Origin: Solidesulfovibrio aerotolerans
GTDB lineage: Bacteria; Desulfobacterota; Desulfovibrionia; Desulfovibrionales; Desulfovibrionaceae
Reading direction: 5' to 3'
NCBI RefSeq assembly: GCF_009856865.1
Contig: NZ_WVUD01000006.1
Location: 1-64,000 of the forward strand
DNA: 64,000 nucleotides
This document shows, piece after piece, positions 25,156-34,715 of the stretch (position 1 is its first letter; the number at the start of each line of letters is the position of its first letter). The position numbers and the translations under genes were made by a program. The notes under the pieces are model-generated. The model did no database searches, was not told where the DNA came from, and was given only the letters and a program-made list of their open reading frames with translations.

Positions 25156-26324
25156 TCAGCCCATGTCTGCATCAACTCCCGACGCTCTGCCATGTATTGG
25201 GCGCGGTTATATACGGCTCGTATTTTATCCGCGCCCTTGTGGGCAAGCTGGGCTTCTATCACGTCCGGCCTGTGTCCGAGTTCATTGAGCAGGGTTGAGG
25301 CCATGGCCCGGAAGCCGTGGGCGGTCATCTGGTCCTTGCCATAGCCCATAATCCGCAGCGCCGTGTTGACGCCGTTTTCAGAAAGCGGCCGGTCCTTTCC
25401 TCGGGGGCCTGGGAACACAAACTTTCCGCCCCCGGTCAACGGCTGAAGCCCCCTGAGAACGCCAACAGCTTGCCCCGACAGCGGGACGCGATGTTCGACC
25501 CGCGTTTTCATCTTGGGAGCAGGAATCGTCCATTCTGACGCTTCAAAATCAATCTCTTCCCATTCCGCATGTCGTATCTCCCCAGGCCGGCAAAACACGA
25601 GCGCCGAGAAGGCGAGAGCGGCCCGGACGACGGCAGACCCCTTGTAATCGTCGATGGCCAGCATGAGAGCACCGACCTCTTTTGGCTTCGTCAGGGCGGC
25701 GTGTTGTCCCTTTGAAAATGGGACCAGGGCACCGCGTAAATCCCGGCAGGGGTCAGATGCAACAACTCCGGTTGCGACTCCATACCGAAATATCTGCGAG
25801 CAGAACGCCAGTACGCGACTGGCCGTCTCAAACGCCCGGCGTTCTTCGATACGTCGCAGGAGGGACAGCACATCCATCGGGCCAATCTCGGCTATTGGCC
25901 GTTCTCCGATGTGCGGATAAACGTCAAGCCGCAGGCGACCCTCAACGGTGATCGTGTAGCTTTCAGCCCAGACGTTCCGTTGATTTGCAACGTACTCCAG
26001 GGCCACGGCCTTGAATGTCACAGCGCCTTCGCTACCCGCCCCATCCCCATCCGCCCGGGCCTGCTTCTTCGCCTGCCCCGGGTCGGCTCCTTCGCGCAGC
26101 ATCTTGCGGGATGCATCCCGCAAGACTCGCGCATCCTTTAGGCTGACATCTGGCCAAGCGCCCAGACTGAGCCTCTTTTCCTTCCCGTCGAATTTGTACT
26201 TCCAACGCCAATGCTTCCCCCCGGCAGCGCTCAGCTCCAAGTACAGCCCCTGACTGTCGTGGAACCGCTCTATCTTGCCGGAAGGCTTTATGGTCTTGAT
26301 CTTGATTTCGGTCAGTAGGGGCAA
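25122..26324 (-). CDS. P4-type tyrosine integrase (ssrA-associated)
   Basis: The 400-residue product is full-length: an arm-binding DUF4102 domain (KRLSLGAWPDVSLKDARVLRD), a SAM-like core-binding domain, and a catalytic domain with Arg in FCRPGEIRHAEW, HGFRAMASTLLNELG, the LAHK His and a Tyr in AVYNRAQY. All catalytic residues are visible, so it may be active. TTG 26324 with GAGG upstream is the best start. It ends toward the island interior and starts about 165 bases from the 3' end of ssrA, where such integrases insert their element. Confidence 0.92.
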   Translation of the reverse strand: MPLLTEIKIKTIKPSGKIERFHDSQGLYLELSAAGGKHWRWKYKFDGKEKRLSLGAWPDVSLKDARVLRDASRKMLREGADPGQAKKQARADGDGAGSEGAVTFKAVALEYVANQRNVWAESYTITVEGRLRLDVYPHIGERPIAEIGPMDVLSLLRRIEERRAFETASRVLAFCSQIFRYGVATGVVASDPCRDLRGALVPFSKGQHAALTKPKEVGALMLAIDDYKGSAVVRAALAFSALVFCRPGEIRHAEWEEIDFEASEWTIPAPKMKTRVEHRVPLSGQAVGVLRGLQPLTGGGKFVFPGPRGKDRPLSENGVNTALRIMGYGKDQMTAHGFRAMASTLLNELGHRPDVIEAQLAHKGADKIRAVYNRAQYMAERRELMQTWADYLDTLKASAV

Positions 26325-26438
26325 AATAATCCTCGGGCGTGCTCTTGGATTCGATTTTGCCCCATTTTTGCCCCAAACGTGTTTGGGCTATCAAGGAACC
26401 AGATGGAACCGGAAGGGACTGCGAAGGTCTGAAAAGTT

Positions 26439-26473
26439 AAGTCCCACGCGGCTTTTGGGGCTGCGTGGGACTT
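26439..26473 (-). terminator. Terminator-like hairpin 3' of ssrA
   Basis: AAGTCCCACGCgGC at 26439 onward pairs with GCgTGGGACTT ending 26473. It is just beyond the tmRNA 3' end on the minus strand. The outer stem AAGTCCCAC/GTGGGACTT is shared with the hairpin 3' of the tRNA-Ser gene at 27524-27558. Confidence 0.6.
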
Positions 26474-26488
26474 GGTGAAAAAGTGGGG

Positions 26489-26847
26489 TGGTGGAGGTGG
26501 GGGGAATCGAACCCCCGTCCGAGAATGCTCCACTCCGGGCGTCTACAGGCTTAGACCGAAAAACAATCTCGCCTCGGGCAGGCCTTTCGGCCGGGCCGCC
26601 TCCGGCCAGTCCGTCTATTGTCTCGTGCTTACCCCAACGGACGAGGGTTCGCGCCAGCCTGATGGGGTTTGGCGTTCCGGTCCAGCATATCAGGCGTCAA
26701 CTGATGGAACGCTGACTGTTAATTAAGCAGCCAGAGCGTAGTCGTAGTCGTTGGCAGTTAACCAGTTGCCGCGTGTTTTACGAGGCCTCGCGGCACCTCG
26801 GCCTGCAACCAGGGTTTCACTATCCCCGTCGAAACCAGGGCACCCCC
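26489..26847 (-). ncRNA. ssrA: tmRNA (transfer-messenger RNA)
   Basis: The acceptor strands pair: GGGGGTG at the 5' end (26847-26841) with CACCTCC before A and an encoded CCA (26489-26491). The 3' part has the T-arm with GGTTCGATTCC. The tag frame at 26755-26723 reads ANDYDYALAA then TAA, the tag type known from Desulfovibrio. The 5' part has the conserved GGTTTCGACGGGGAT. The 359-nt RNA is intact. It rescues stalled ribosomes with SmpB and tags the products for proteases such as ClpXP or FtsH. Its 3' end is the likely attachment site of the adjacent integrase. Confidence 0.97.
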
Positions 26848-26898
26848 GTCGAAAAATATATGTAACGCATTTCCCCTGAAGCGCAAGGGGGAAACCGC

Positions 26899-27144
26899 CT
26901 AAAAAAACCGGATTTTGGAGGTGTAGCCCCGTTCCTTCATACAGGCGTCGGCATCCCGGTCAACCTGCGTCAAAGGACGGTCCGGGAAGGGTGGCGTGTT
27001 TACCGCCAGCGACGCATTGCTGTAGCAATCGGTGTAGTCGTCTTCGACAGCGGACAGCTCGGTTCCGGGCTTGGCGTAGGGCGGACGTGTACACCCGGTG
27101 GCCAAAGCCAGCGAGATAAGCAGCAAGGGAATGATACGGCGCAT
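26899..27144 (-). CDS. Small lipoprotein of unknown function
   Basis: From ATG 27144 (AAGGAG upstream) the product has 81 residues with a lipobox signal sequence (MRRIIPLLLISLALATGC), so it is exported and lipid-anchored. The mature part contains two further Cys (DDYTDCYSNAS and DADACMKERGYT), which could form a disulfide. The pattern of CxxxAS and CMxxRGY resembles short conserved lipoproteins of Proteobacteria, whose function is not known. A longer frame to 27534 lacks a signal. Confidence 0.7.
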   Translation of the reverse strand: MRRIIPLLLISLALATGCTRPPYAKPGTELSAVEDDYTDCYSNASLAVNTPPFPDRPLTQVDRDADACMKERGYTSKIRFF

Positions 27145-27523
27145 GGACTCAACTCCTTGCGTCGCCTCGCCAGCCATGGCGCGGCGACAGGGTGACGGGT
27201 AATATGGCATGCCGTGGAGCAGGCATCGAATGACACCCCGACAATCTTTCTGATTTCTTACCGTTTGCCGGCCTTTCCGAAAAGCACTTTTTCGCAGACC
27301 TGGTTGCGGGCGGGCTCTCGATTTGCCGGGAAGCCGCGTTGCTGTAGCTTTGCCAGGTCGTGGCTGCCCGCCCAGCCGTGGGTGTCCACTCGGCCAGGGT
27401 GGGCCTGGGTTGGAAATAAGAGAGTCGGAGTCGCAAGGAATGTGTCTCGGTAAAGGGATACCGTCATGACGGCTGTCGCCGACACGCAGGAGGCCCATGG
27501 GAGCCATGTGCATCAGCAAAGAC

Positions 27524-27558
27524 AAGTCCCACAAGGCTTTTGAAACCCTGTGGGACTT
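27524..27558 (-). terminator. Terminator-like hairpin 3' of tRNA-Ser; 27145-27523 without supported gene
   Basis: AAGTCCCACAaGG at 27524-27536 pairs with CCcTGTGGGACTT at 27546-27558, directly downstream of the tRNA on the minus strand. The stem closely resembles that after ssrA. In 27145-27523 there is an open minus-strand frame, 27258-27485, but nothing recognisable in it. Confidence 0.6.
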
Positions 27559-27573
27559 GATGAGAAACTGTAT

Positions 27574-27667
27574 TGGCGGAGAGGGTGGGATTCGAACCCA
27601 CGTGCAGGCTATTAACCCGCAACCCGATTTCGAGTCGGGCCCGTTACGACCACTTCGGTACCTCTCC
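27574..27667 (-). tRNA. tRNA-Ser (anticodon CGA)
   Basis: The acceptor GGAGAGG at 27667-27661 pairs with CCTCTCC before G and an encoded CCA (27574-27576). The anticodon stem CCCGA/TCGGG encloses CTCGAAA, giving anticodon CGA for UCG codons. The long variable arm (GGGTTAATAGCC region) and the T-loop GTTCGAATC confirm a class II serine tRNA. Length is 94 nt with CCA. Confidence 0.96.
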
Positions 27668-27791
27668 GCTCTGAGAACCGCAACGAATTTGGAAAGCTAG
27701 CCGGCAACCGAGGTCTTGGCAAGCGTTTTTTTTTTGACCGTGGTTTTTTGACTGCGCTTATATTGAAAGCAGCCAGGAGTGCCACAACGGC

Positions 27792-28325
27792 TTACGTTTT
27801 TTGTCGGCCGCGCCGGCTGCGGAAAAAATCCCGCAGCAGCGTGCCGCAGTCCTCGGCCAAAACCCCGGCCACCACATCGAAACGGTGGTTGAGAAAGGGC
27901 AGATCCGGGCCGCAGAGTTGGGAAGAAACGGCCCCGGTGCGCGGGTCCGGCGCGCCGTAGACCAGCAGTCCCACCCGGGCGTGGACAATGGCTCCTAAAC
28001 ACATAAGGCACGGTTCCAGGGTTACCACCAGGGTCGTGTCGAGAAGCCGGTAGTTCCCGATGCTGGCCGCCGCCTGGCGGATGGCCAGCAGCTCGGCGTG
28101 GGCCGTCGGGTCGGAACTGGAAATCGGGGCATTGCCGGCCCGGGCCAGCACTTCGCCGTGGGCCGACAGCAAGACCGCGCCAACCGGCGCTTCGCCGGCG
28201 ACCGCCGCCTGGCGGGCGTTTTCCAGGGCGAGCTGCATCACCGCTGCATAACTCGCCCACCCCGGCGGCGGCGGGGGCAAGATATCCGTGCCGGCGGCAT
28301 AGCGTTTGGCCGGCTTAAGCGGCAT
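27792..28325 (-). CDS. tadA: tRNA-specific adenosine deaminase
   Basis: The 177-residue protein carries the zinc cytidine/deoxycytidylate deaminase signature: HAELLA with the His ligand and catalytic Glu, and EPCLMCLGAI with the two Cys ligands. NAPISSSDPTAHAE and VYGAPDPRTGAVSS are characteristic of TadA rather than free-base deaminases. It changes A34 to inosine in tRNA-Arg(ACG). An N-terminal stretch of about 25 residues rich in Pro precedes the domain and may be partly untranslated; no alternative ATG gives a better ribosome site. Confidence 0.93.
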   Translation of the reverse strand: MPLKPAKRYAAGTDILPPPPPGWASYAAVMQLALENARQAAVAGEAPVGAVLLSAHGEVLARAGNAPISSSDPTAHAELLAIRQAAASIGNYRLLDTTLVVTLEPCLMCLGAIVHARVGLLVYGAPDPRTGAVSSQLCGPDLPFLNHRFDVVAGVLAEDCGTLLRDFFRSRRGRQKT

Positions 28326-28476
28326 GGAGCATCCTTGGGACGTCAGAAGTGCAAAGGCCGCTGGTCAACAGTGGTTCCCGACGCTTTCCTTGCGGCATTG
28401 CCCGGCTGACGGAAGTGCATTGCTCACTCCCTCCCCGTCGCGGCAACGCCGTTCCCCCTTAATCCATTTGGGGGGT

Positions 28477-28497
28477 CCGGGGGCCTCAGGCCCCCGG
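28477..28497. terminator. GC-rich hairpin after purQ
   Basis: CCGGGGGCCT and AGGCCCCCGG form a perfect 10-bp stem with a one-base loop, 45 bases beyond the purQ stop and about 150 bases upstream of the tadA start. It has no T tail; it may be a transcription end or a REP-type repeat of this genome. Confidence 0.5.
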
Positions 28498-28542
28498 CCG
28501 CCGGAGGCATTCCCCGGCCGGGCCGGGAGCTGGTTCGGTTAT

Positions 28543-29355
28543 TTACGCCGAGGCGCGCAGATGGGCGACGGCGTTTTCAAACAGCACCGTGCCCAGCGTC
28601 GGACGTTCGCCCCGGGTGTAGCCGGGGTGGTTGGTCGGGTGGTTGAACGCCTCGGGATGGGGCATGAGTCCGAGAATGCGGCCGGTGGGGTCGGTCAGCC
28701 CGGCGATGGCGTGGGGCGAGCCGTTGGGGTTGGCCGGATACTCCATGGTGATCTGCCCGGTGGCCGGATCGGCATATTGGAGGGCAACGGCTCCGCTGGC
28801 CAGCAGTTCGTCGAGCACGGCCGGTTCCATGGGCACGAGTTTGCCCTCGCCGTGGCGCACGGGCAAATCAAGGAGGGTCAGGCCCTTGGTGAAGATGCAC
28901 GGGCTGGCGGGATTGGCGGCCAGGGCCACCCAGCGGTCTTCGAAACGGGCCGAGTCGTTGTTGGCCAGACTCACCTGGCGGGCGAAATAGGCCCCGCCAA
29001 GGGCCGGCAGCAGGCCGAGCTTGACCAGCAGTTGGAAACCGTTGCAGATGCCGAGGATGAGGCCCCCGGCATCGAAAAAGGTCCGCAGTTGGTCGAGCAA
29101 AGGCTCGCCGGCAGCGGTGGCGGCATGTTTCCAGCGAACCGCTGCGGCCTGGGCCGCACCGAGATCGTCGCCGTCCAGAAATCCGCCGGGGAAGACCAGA
29201 AAGTTATAGGCATCGATGCGTGTCCGGCCGGCCACGATATCGGAAAAAAACACAATATCCGTGACGTCAGAGCCGGCCATGCGGGCGGCATGGGCCGATT
29301 CCACCTCGCAGTTGGTGCCAAAGCCGGTGATCACGAGGGTGCGCACCTGGGGCAT
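28543..29355 (-). CDS. purQ: Phosphoribosylformylglycinamidine synthase, glutaminase subunit
   Basis: The protein from ATG 29355 (GGGAGG upstream; the longer TTG start covers that site) has 270 residues. The class I amidotransferase nucleophile is in GICNGFQLLVKLGLLP, and the His-Glu pair in GLMPHPEAF. FPGGFLDGDDLGA and NNDSARFEDRWV mark PurQ. It supplies ammonia to PurL for the fourth step of purine synthesis. The partner purL is not adjacent. Confidence 0.93.
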   Translation of the reverse strand: MPQVRTLVITGFGTNCEVESAHAARMAGSDVTDIVFFSDIVAGRTRIDAYNFLVFPGGFLDGDDLGAAQAAAVRWKHAATAAGEPLLDQLRTFFDAGGLILGICNGFQLLVKLGLLPALGGAYFARQVSLANNDSARFEDRWVALAANPASPCIFTKGLTLLDLPVRHGEGKLVPMEPAVLDELLASGAVALQYADPATGQITMEYPANPNGSPHAIAGLTDPTGRILGLMPHPEAFNHPTNHPGYTRGERPTLGTVLFENAVAHLRASA

Positions 29356-29384
29356 ATGGGGAAATCCTCCCAAGGGTTCCTTGA

Positions 29385-31169
<1,785 letters not shown>

Positions 31170-31194
31170 TCCGAACACGCCGCCAAAGTGGCTG

Positions 31195-31238
31195 CCAACG
31201 TCCGGGGAAAAACGTTTTTCCCCGGACGTTGGCTTTTT
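31195..31238 (+). terminator. Strong intrinsic terminator after pyrG
   Basis: CCAACGTCCGGGGAAAAA and its complement ending GGACGTTGG form an uninterrupted hairpin of at least 17 bp, followed by CTTTTTG. It ends the pyrG transcript. The following 31239-31465 contains no gene. Confidence 0.9.
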
Positions 31239-31465
31239 GCGGTCGCCAGAGCGAGAGGGGAGTAGGGGCTCGCGTGGCGCGGTATGCCTGCCGTATCCTC
31301 TGGTCCTGTCGGTATTTTTCGGGTAGTAAAGGCCTGACGGCAATCGAGGTTGGACTCGTGTTGCCGGCCCGTGCCGGCCCTGGTCCGGCTCCGTTGTTGC
31401 GGCGCGCGGTGTGTGCCGCGACAAGGGAGCCGGGCCAGGGACGAATCATGACGGGGAGGTGACCC

Positions 31466-32002
31466 ATGCCTGTGGATGCGAGTCTGGCCGCAAGCCGAGC
31501 CCGGGAAGTCAAACTGCTGGTTTTGGACGTCGATGGCGTCATGACCGACGGCGGCCTATATATTGACGCCCAGGGTGGGATCGCCAAGCGGTTTAACGTC
31601 CACGACGGCCTGGGCATTAAGGCGGCCCAGGCGGTGGGACTGGACGTCGCGGTCATAAGCGGCCTGGACAGTCCGGCCGTGGCGGCCCGCATGGCCGAAC
31701 TGGACATCGCCGAGTACCATCCCGGGCATCTGCGCAAGGTGGCCGTCTTGGAAGGCATCCTCAAACGCCAGGGCCTCGGGCCGCAGCAGGCGGCCTACCT
31801 TGGCGACGACTGGGTGGACGCCGGCCCGATGGAACTGGTCGGACTGCCCATGGCCGTGGCCGACGCCCAGCCGGAAATTCTCGATCTGGCCCTGTGGGTG
31901 TCGCGGCGGGGCGGCGGGCAGGGAGCGGTGCGCGAGGCGGTGCGCTTTATTTTGGCCACCCAGGGACGGCTGGAAGCCGCCTACCAATGGTTCCTGGGCT
32001 AA
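31466..32002 (+). CDS. kdsC: 3-deoxy-D-manno-octulosonate 8-phosphate phosphatase (HAD family)
   Basis: The 178-residue protein has the HAD motif LLVLDVDGVMTDGGL with the nucleophile and acid Asp, the VISGLDSPAVAARM loop, and the motif III/IV region YLGDDWVDAGPME. It fits KdsC, which makes free KDO for lipopolysaccharide. AGGTGA precedes ATG 31466. In related genomes kdsA precedes and lptC/lptA/lptB follow; neither is present here. Confidence 0.9.
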   Translation: MPVDASLAASRAREVKLLVLDVDGVMTDGGLYIDAQGGIAKRFNVHDGLGIKAAQAVGLDVAVISGLDSPAVAARMAELDIAEYHPGHLRKVAVLEGILKRQGLGPQQAAYLGDDWVDAGPMELVGLPMAVADAQPEILDLALWVSRRGGGQGAVREAVRFILATQGRLEAAYQWFLG

Positions 32003-32038
32003 GGGCCGCCGGGGCCGATTGCCACAACGCTTCAATTA

Positions 32039-32053
32039 TGGCATGGTTTTTGT
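32039..32053 (+). promoter_or_regulatory. Sigma-54-like promoter candidate before rpoN
   Basis: TGGCATGGTTTTTGT matches the -24/-12 consensus TGGCAY-N5-TTGC with the GG and the TTG in correct spacing and a single mismatch (T for C) at the -12 element. It lies 82 bases upstream of the rpoN start and would suggest autogenous control. One mismatch makes it weak. Confidence 0.3.
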
Positions 32054-32134
32054 CCAGCGGGGCGGCTCATGGTCGCTGCCCGCAGACGGCTTGAAACCTC
32101 AGACGCACACATAGCTCGCGGACGGCGGTAAAAC

Positions 32135-33571
32135 ATGGCCCTGGAACTGCGACAGCAGCTTAAACTTTCCCAACAGCTGGTGATGACTCCCCAGCTGCAA
32201 CAAGCGATCAAGCTTTTACAGCTTTCACGGCTGGAGCTGCTCGAAAACGTGCAGCAGGAGCTGTTGGAAAATCCGCTTCTGGAGGAAACCTCCGACGACG
32301 ACCGGCAGCCCGAGCGCGTCATGGCCGAAGACAATCTCGGTCCCACCGGCAATTCCAGCGACGCGGCCATGGAAAAGGAATTGCTCAAAAACGCCGAATG
32401 GGACGACTATCTCGGCGATTTCGCCAGCACCGGCCGCCAGTCCCAGTCGCGCGACTCTGAAATTCCCGAAGAGGGTATGGCCTATGATGCCCGCCTGGCC
32501 TCCAAGCCCTCCCTTGACGGGCATCTGGGCTGGCAGATGCATCTGTCCAATTTCACTCCCCAGCAAGTGACCATCGGCGAGACCATCATCGGCAGCCTCA
32601 ACTCCGCAGGCTATCTGCGGGCCACGGTGGAGGAAATCGCCCAGATGGCGTCGGCCGAGCCGGCAGCGGTCGAGACCGTGCTCTATCGCCTCCAGCGCTT
32701 CGATCCCGTGGGCGTGGCCGCCCGCACCCCCAGCGAATGCCTGCTGATCCAGATCGAAGTCTGCGGCTACGAAGATCCAATCCTTATCGAACTGGTGCGC
32801 GAACACCTGGAAGATCTGGAAAAAAAGCGTTATAAGCCGCTTTGCAAAAAATTTCATATGACCATGGAAAAGCTCAAGGAATATCTGGAGATGATCCAGA
32901 CCCTTGATCCCATGCCCGGAGCCAGCTACGGTTCGGGAGATCCGATCTACGTCAGTCCCGATGCCTTTGTGTACAAGTATGGAGACGATTTTATCATCGT
33001 GCTCAATGAGGAAGGCATGCCGCGCCTGGGCCTGAATACCTCCTACACGGACGGCACCAATCCCAAAAATGACAAGGACAAGGACTATCTGCAAGACAAG
33101 ATGCGCTCGGCCATGTGGCTGATGAAAAGTCTGTATCAGCGCCAGCGAACCTTGTATAAGGTGCTTGAGAGTATCGTTAAGTTCCAGCGGGGTTTTTTCG
33201 ATGACGGCGTCACCAAGCTGCGCCCGCTTATTTTAAAGGATGTGGCCGACGATATCAGCATGCATGAATCCACGGTCAGCCGCATCACTTCCAACAAATA
33301 CGTGGCCACCCCGCATGGCATCTATGAGTTGAAGTTCTTTTTTAACAGTTCCCTGGAGCTTGACGACGGCAGCACGGTCGGTTCCGAGTCGGTCAAAGCC
33401 GTGATCAAAAAGCTTATTTCCGGCGAAAATGCCAAGAAGCCCATCAGCGATGAGGCCATTGCCGATACGCTCAAGGAAGAACTGCAAATCAACATCGCCC
33501 GGCGCACCGTGGCCAAATACCGCACAGCCATGGGCATAGAGTCGTCATCGAAACGCAAAACGGTTTTCTGA
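32135..33571 (+). CDS. rpoN: RNA polymerase sigma-54 factor
   Basis: The 478-residue protein opens with the Gln/Leu-rich region I (ELRQQLKLSQQLVMTPQLQQAIKLLQ), which receives activator signals, an acidic linker, the core-binding region, and a C-terminal RpoN box ARRTVAKYR near residue 465 that contacts the -24 element. It directs RNA polymerase to promoters that need AAA+ activators. It is followed by hpf, ptsN and rapZ, a conserved proteobacterial order. Confidence 0.98.
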   Translation: MALELRQQLKLSQQLVMTPQLQQAIKLLQLSRLELLENVQQELLENPLLEETSDDDRQPERVMAEDNLGPTGNSSDAAMEKELLKNAEWDDYLGDFASTGRQSQSRDSEIPEEGMAYDARLASKPSLDGHLGWQMHLSNFTPQQVTIGETIIGSLNSAGYLRATVEEIAQMASAEPAAVETVLYRLQRFDPVGVAARTPSECLLIQIEVCGYEDPILIELVREHLEDLEKKRYKPLCKKFHMTMEKLKEYLEMIQTLDPMPGASYGSGDPIYVSPDAFVYKYGDDFIIVLNEEGMPRLGLNTSYTDGTNPKNDKDKDYLQDKMRSAMWLMKSLYQRQRTLYKVLESIVKFQRGFFDDGVTKLRPLILKDVADDISMHESTVSRITSNKYVATPHGIYELKFFFNSSLELDDGSTVGSESVKAVIKKLISGENAKKPISDEAIADTLKEELQINIARRTVAKYRTAMGIESSSKRKTVF

Positions 33572-33623
33572 TGCTTCTGGTCGGGCCTTCCCGGCCTCTC
33601 ACTACGCCATCCTGGAGGACACC

Positions 33624-34172
33624 ATGAACATTACTTTCAATTTCAAGAATTTCGAACCTTCCGACCACTTGCGCGACTATGCCCGCAAGCGTTTTGAAAA
33701 GCTGTCCAAATACACAACGGACGTTGAAGCTTCGGAATTGCAGGTCAATCTGGCCGTGGAAAAGACCCGGCAGTTGGCGGATGTCATCTTTCAGGCCGAC
33801 AATATGCATATCTCGGCCCATGAAGTTTCCGAAGACATGTATTCCACCATTGACCTGATCCTTGACAAGGTCGAAGTCCAGGCCAAGAAGTTCCGCGAAA
33901 AGCAGAAGGACCGTCGTCGCCAGACCGTGGAAGCGGTCCGCATGGACGTCATCAGCATCAGCGAAGATGCCGAAGGCGGCCGCGTGCCCACCATCATCGA
34001 GACCGACAAGTACGAGCCCAAGCCCATGGCCGTGGAAGAAGCCGCCCTGCAGCTTGAGGCCCTGAAGTACGAGTTCCTGGTGTTTATCAATTCCGAAAGC
34101 GAACGGCCCAATGTCATCTACCGACTGCGCAACGGCGACTTCGGCCTTATCGATCCTGGAACGGGCGTCTAA
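33624..34172 (+). CDS. hpf: Ribosome hibernation promoting factor, long form
   Basis: At 182 residues it has an N-terminal S30AE domain (MNITFNFKNFEPSDHLRDYARKRFEKL) and the C-terminal dimerisation domain of long HPF (KPMAVEEAALQLEALKYEFLVFINSESERP). It inactivates ribosomes in stationary phase by forming 100S dimers. GGAGGA precedes the start. The stop directly abuts the ptsN ATG. Confidence 0.95.
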   Translation: MNITFNFKNFEPSDHLRDYARKRFEKLSKYTTDVEASELQVNLAVEKTRQLADVIFQADNMHISAHEVSEDMYSTIDLILDKVEVQAKKFREKQKDRRRQTVEAVRMDVISISEDAEGGRVPTIIETDKYEPKPMAVEEAALQLEALKYEFLVFINSESERPNVIYRLRNGDFGLIDPGTGV

Positions 34173-34625
34173 ATGCGGTTAGAGGACTATCTCCAGCCTG
34201 ATTTTATCATCGGGGAACTTGCGTCGGAGTCCAAGTCCGAGGTGCTGGCGGAACTGGTGGCCCCGATCAAGGCGCACTGGCCCGAGTTCGACGCCAAGCG
34301 CGCCCATCAGGTGTTGCTTGACCGGGAGAATCTGGGCACCACGGGCATCGGCGACGGGGTGGCCATCCCCCACGGCAAGATGGAGAGCCTCGAACGCATT
34401 GTCATCGTCGTCGGGCGAAGCCGTGCGGGCGTCAGTTTCGATGCGTTGGATTTCAAACCCTGCCGCATCTTTTTTCTGGTGCTCGCGCCCGAACATGTTG
34501 CGGGCCTGCATTTGCGCATTCTGGCCCACATCTCCAGGCTTTTGTCCGATGAATCCTTTCGGCGGGCCTTTTTAACCGCTGAAAACGACGTCGCCCTGTG
34601 GCAGGTTCTGACTGCCGCCGCCTAA
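34173..34625 (+). CDS. ptsN: PTS IIA-type regulatory protein (nitrogen PTS)
   Basis: The 150-residue product is a fructose/PtsN-type EIIA domain with the phospho-His in GIGDGVAIPHGKME (about residue 66). It is expected to receive phosphate from NPr and to regulate rather than transport. Its ATG follows the hpf TAA without a gap, so the two are coupled. Confidence 0.93.
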   Translation: MRLEDYLQPDFIIGELASESKSEVLAELVAPIKAHWPEFDAKRAHQVLLDRENLGTTGIGDGVAIPHGKMESLERIVIVVGRSRAGVSFDALDFKPCRIFFLVLAPEHVAGLHLRILAHISRLLSDESFRRAFLTAENDVALWQVLTAAA

Positions 34626-34646
34626 AAAGGGTCATTCCAATTACAC

Positions 34647-34680
34647 CCCCGCGCGTTTGTTGTCATACAAACGCGCGGGG
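34647..34680. promoter_or_regulatory. Perfect 14-bp hairpin between ptsN and rapZ
   Basis: CCCCGCGCGTTTGT at 34647-34660 pairs without mismatch with ACAAACGCGCGGGG at 34667-34680 around a six-base loop. There is no T tract after it, so it is more likely an RNA-processing or attenuating structure in the operon transcript than a full terminator. Confidence 0.5.
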
Positions 34681-34715
34681 CATCTGTTACAGCCTGGGGC
34701 CGGAGAGGGCATGTC

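Noticed and set aside
24692-26324. Complete prophage
   Set aside because: Only integrase, AlpA-like regulator and a small ORF; no phage structural, lysis or packaging gene in the window.
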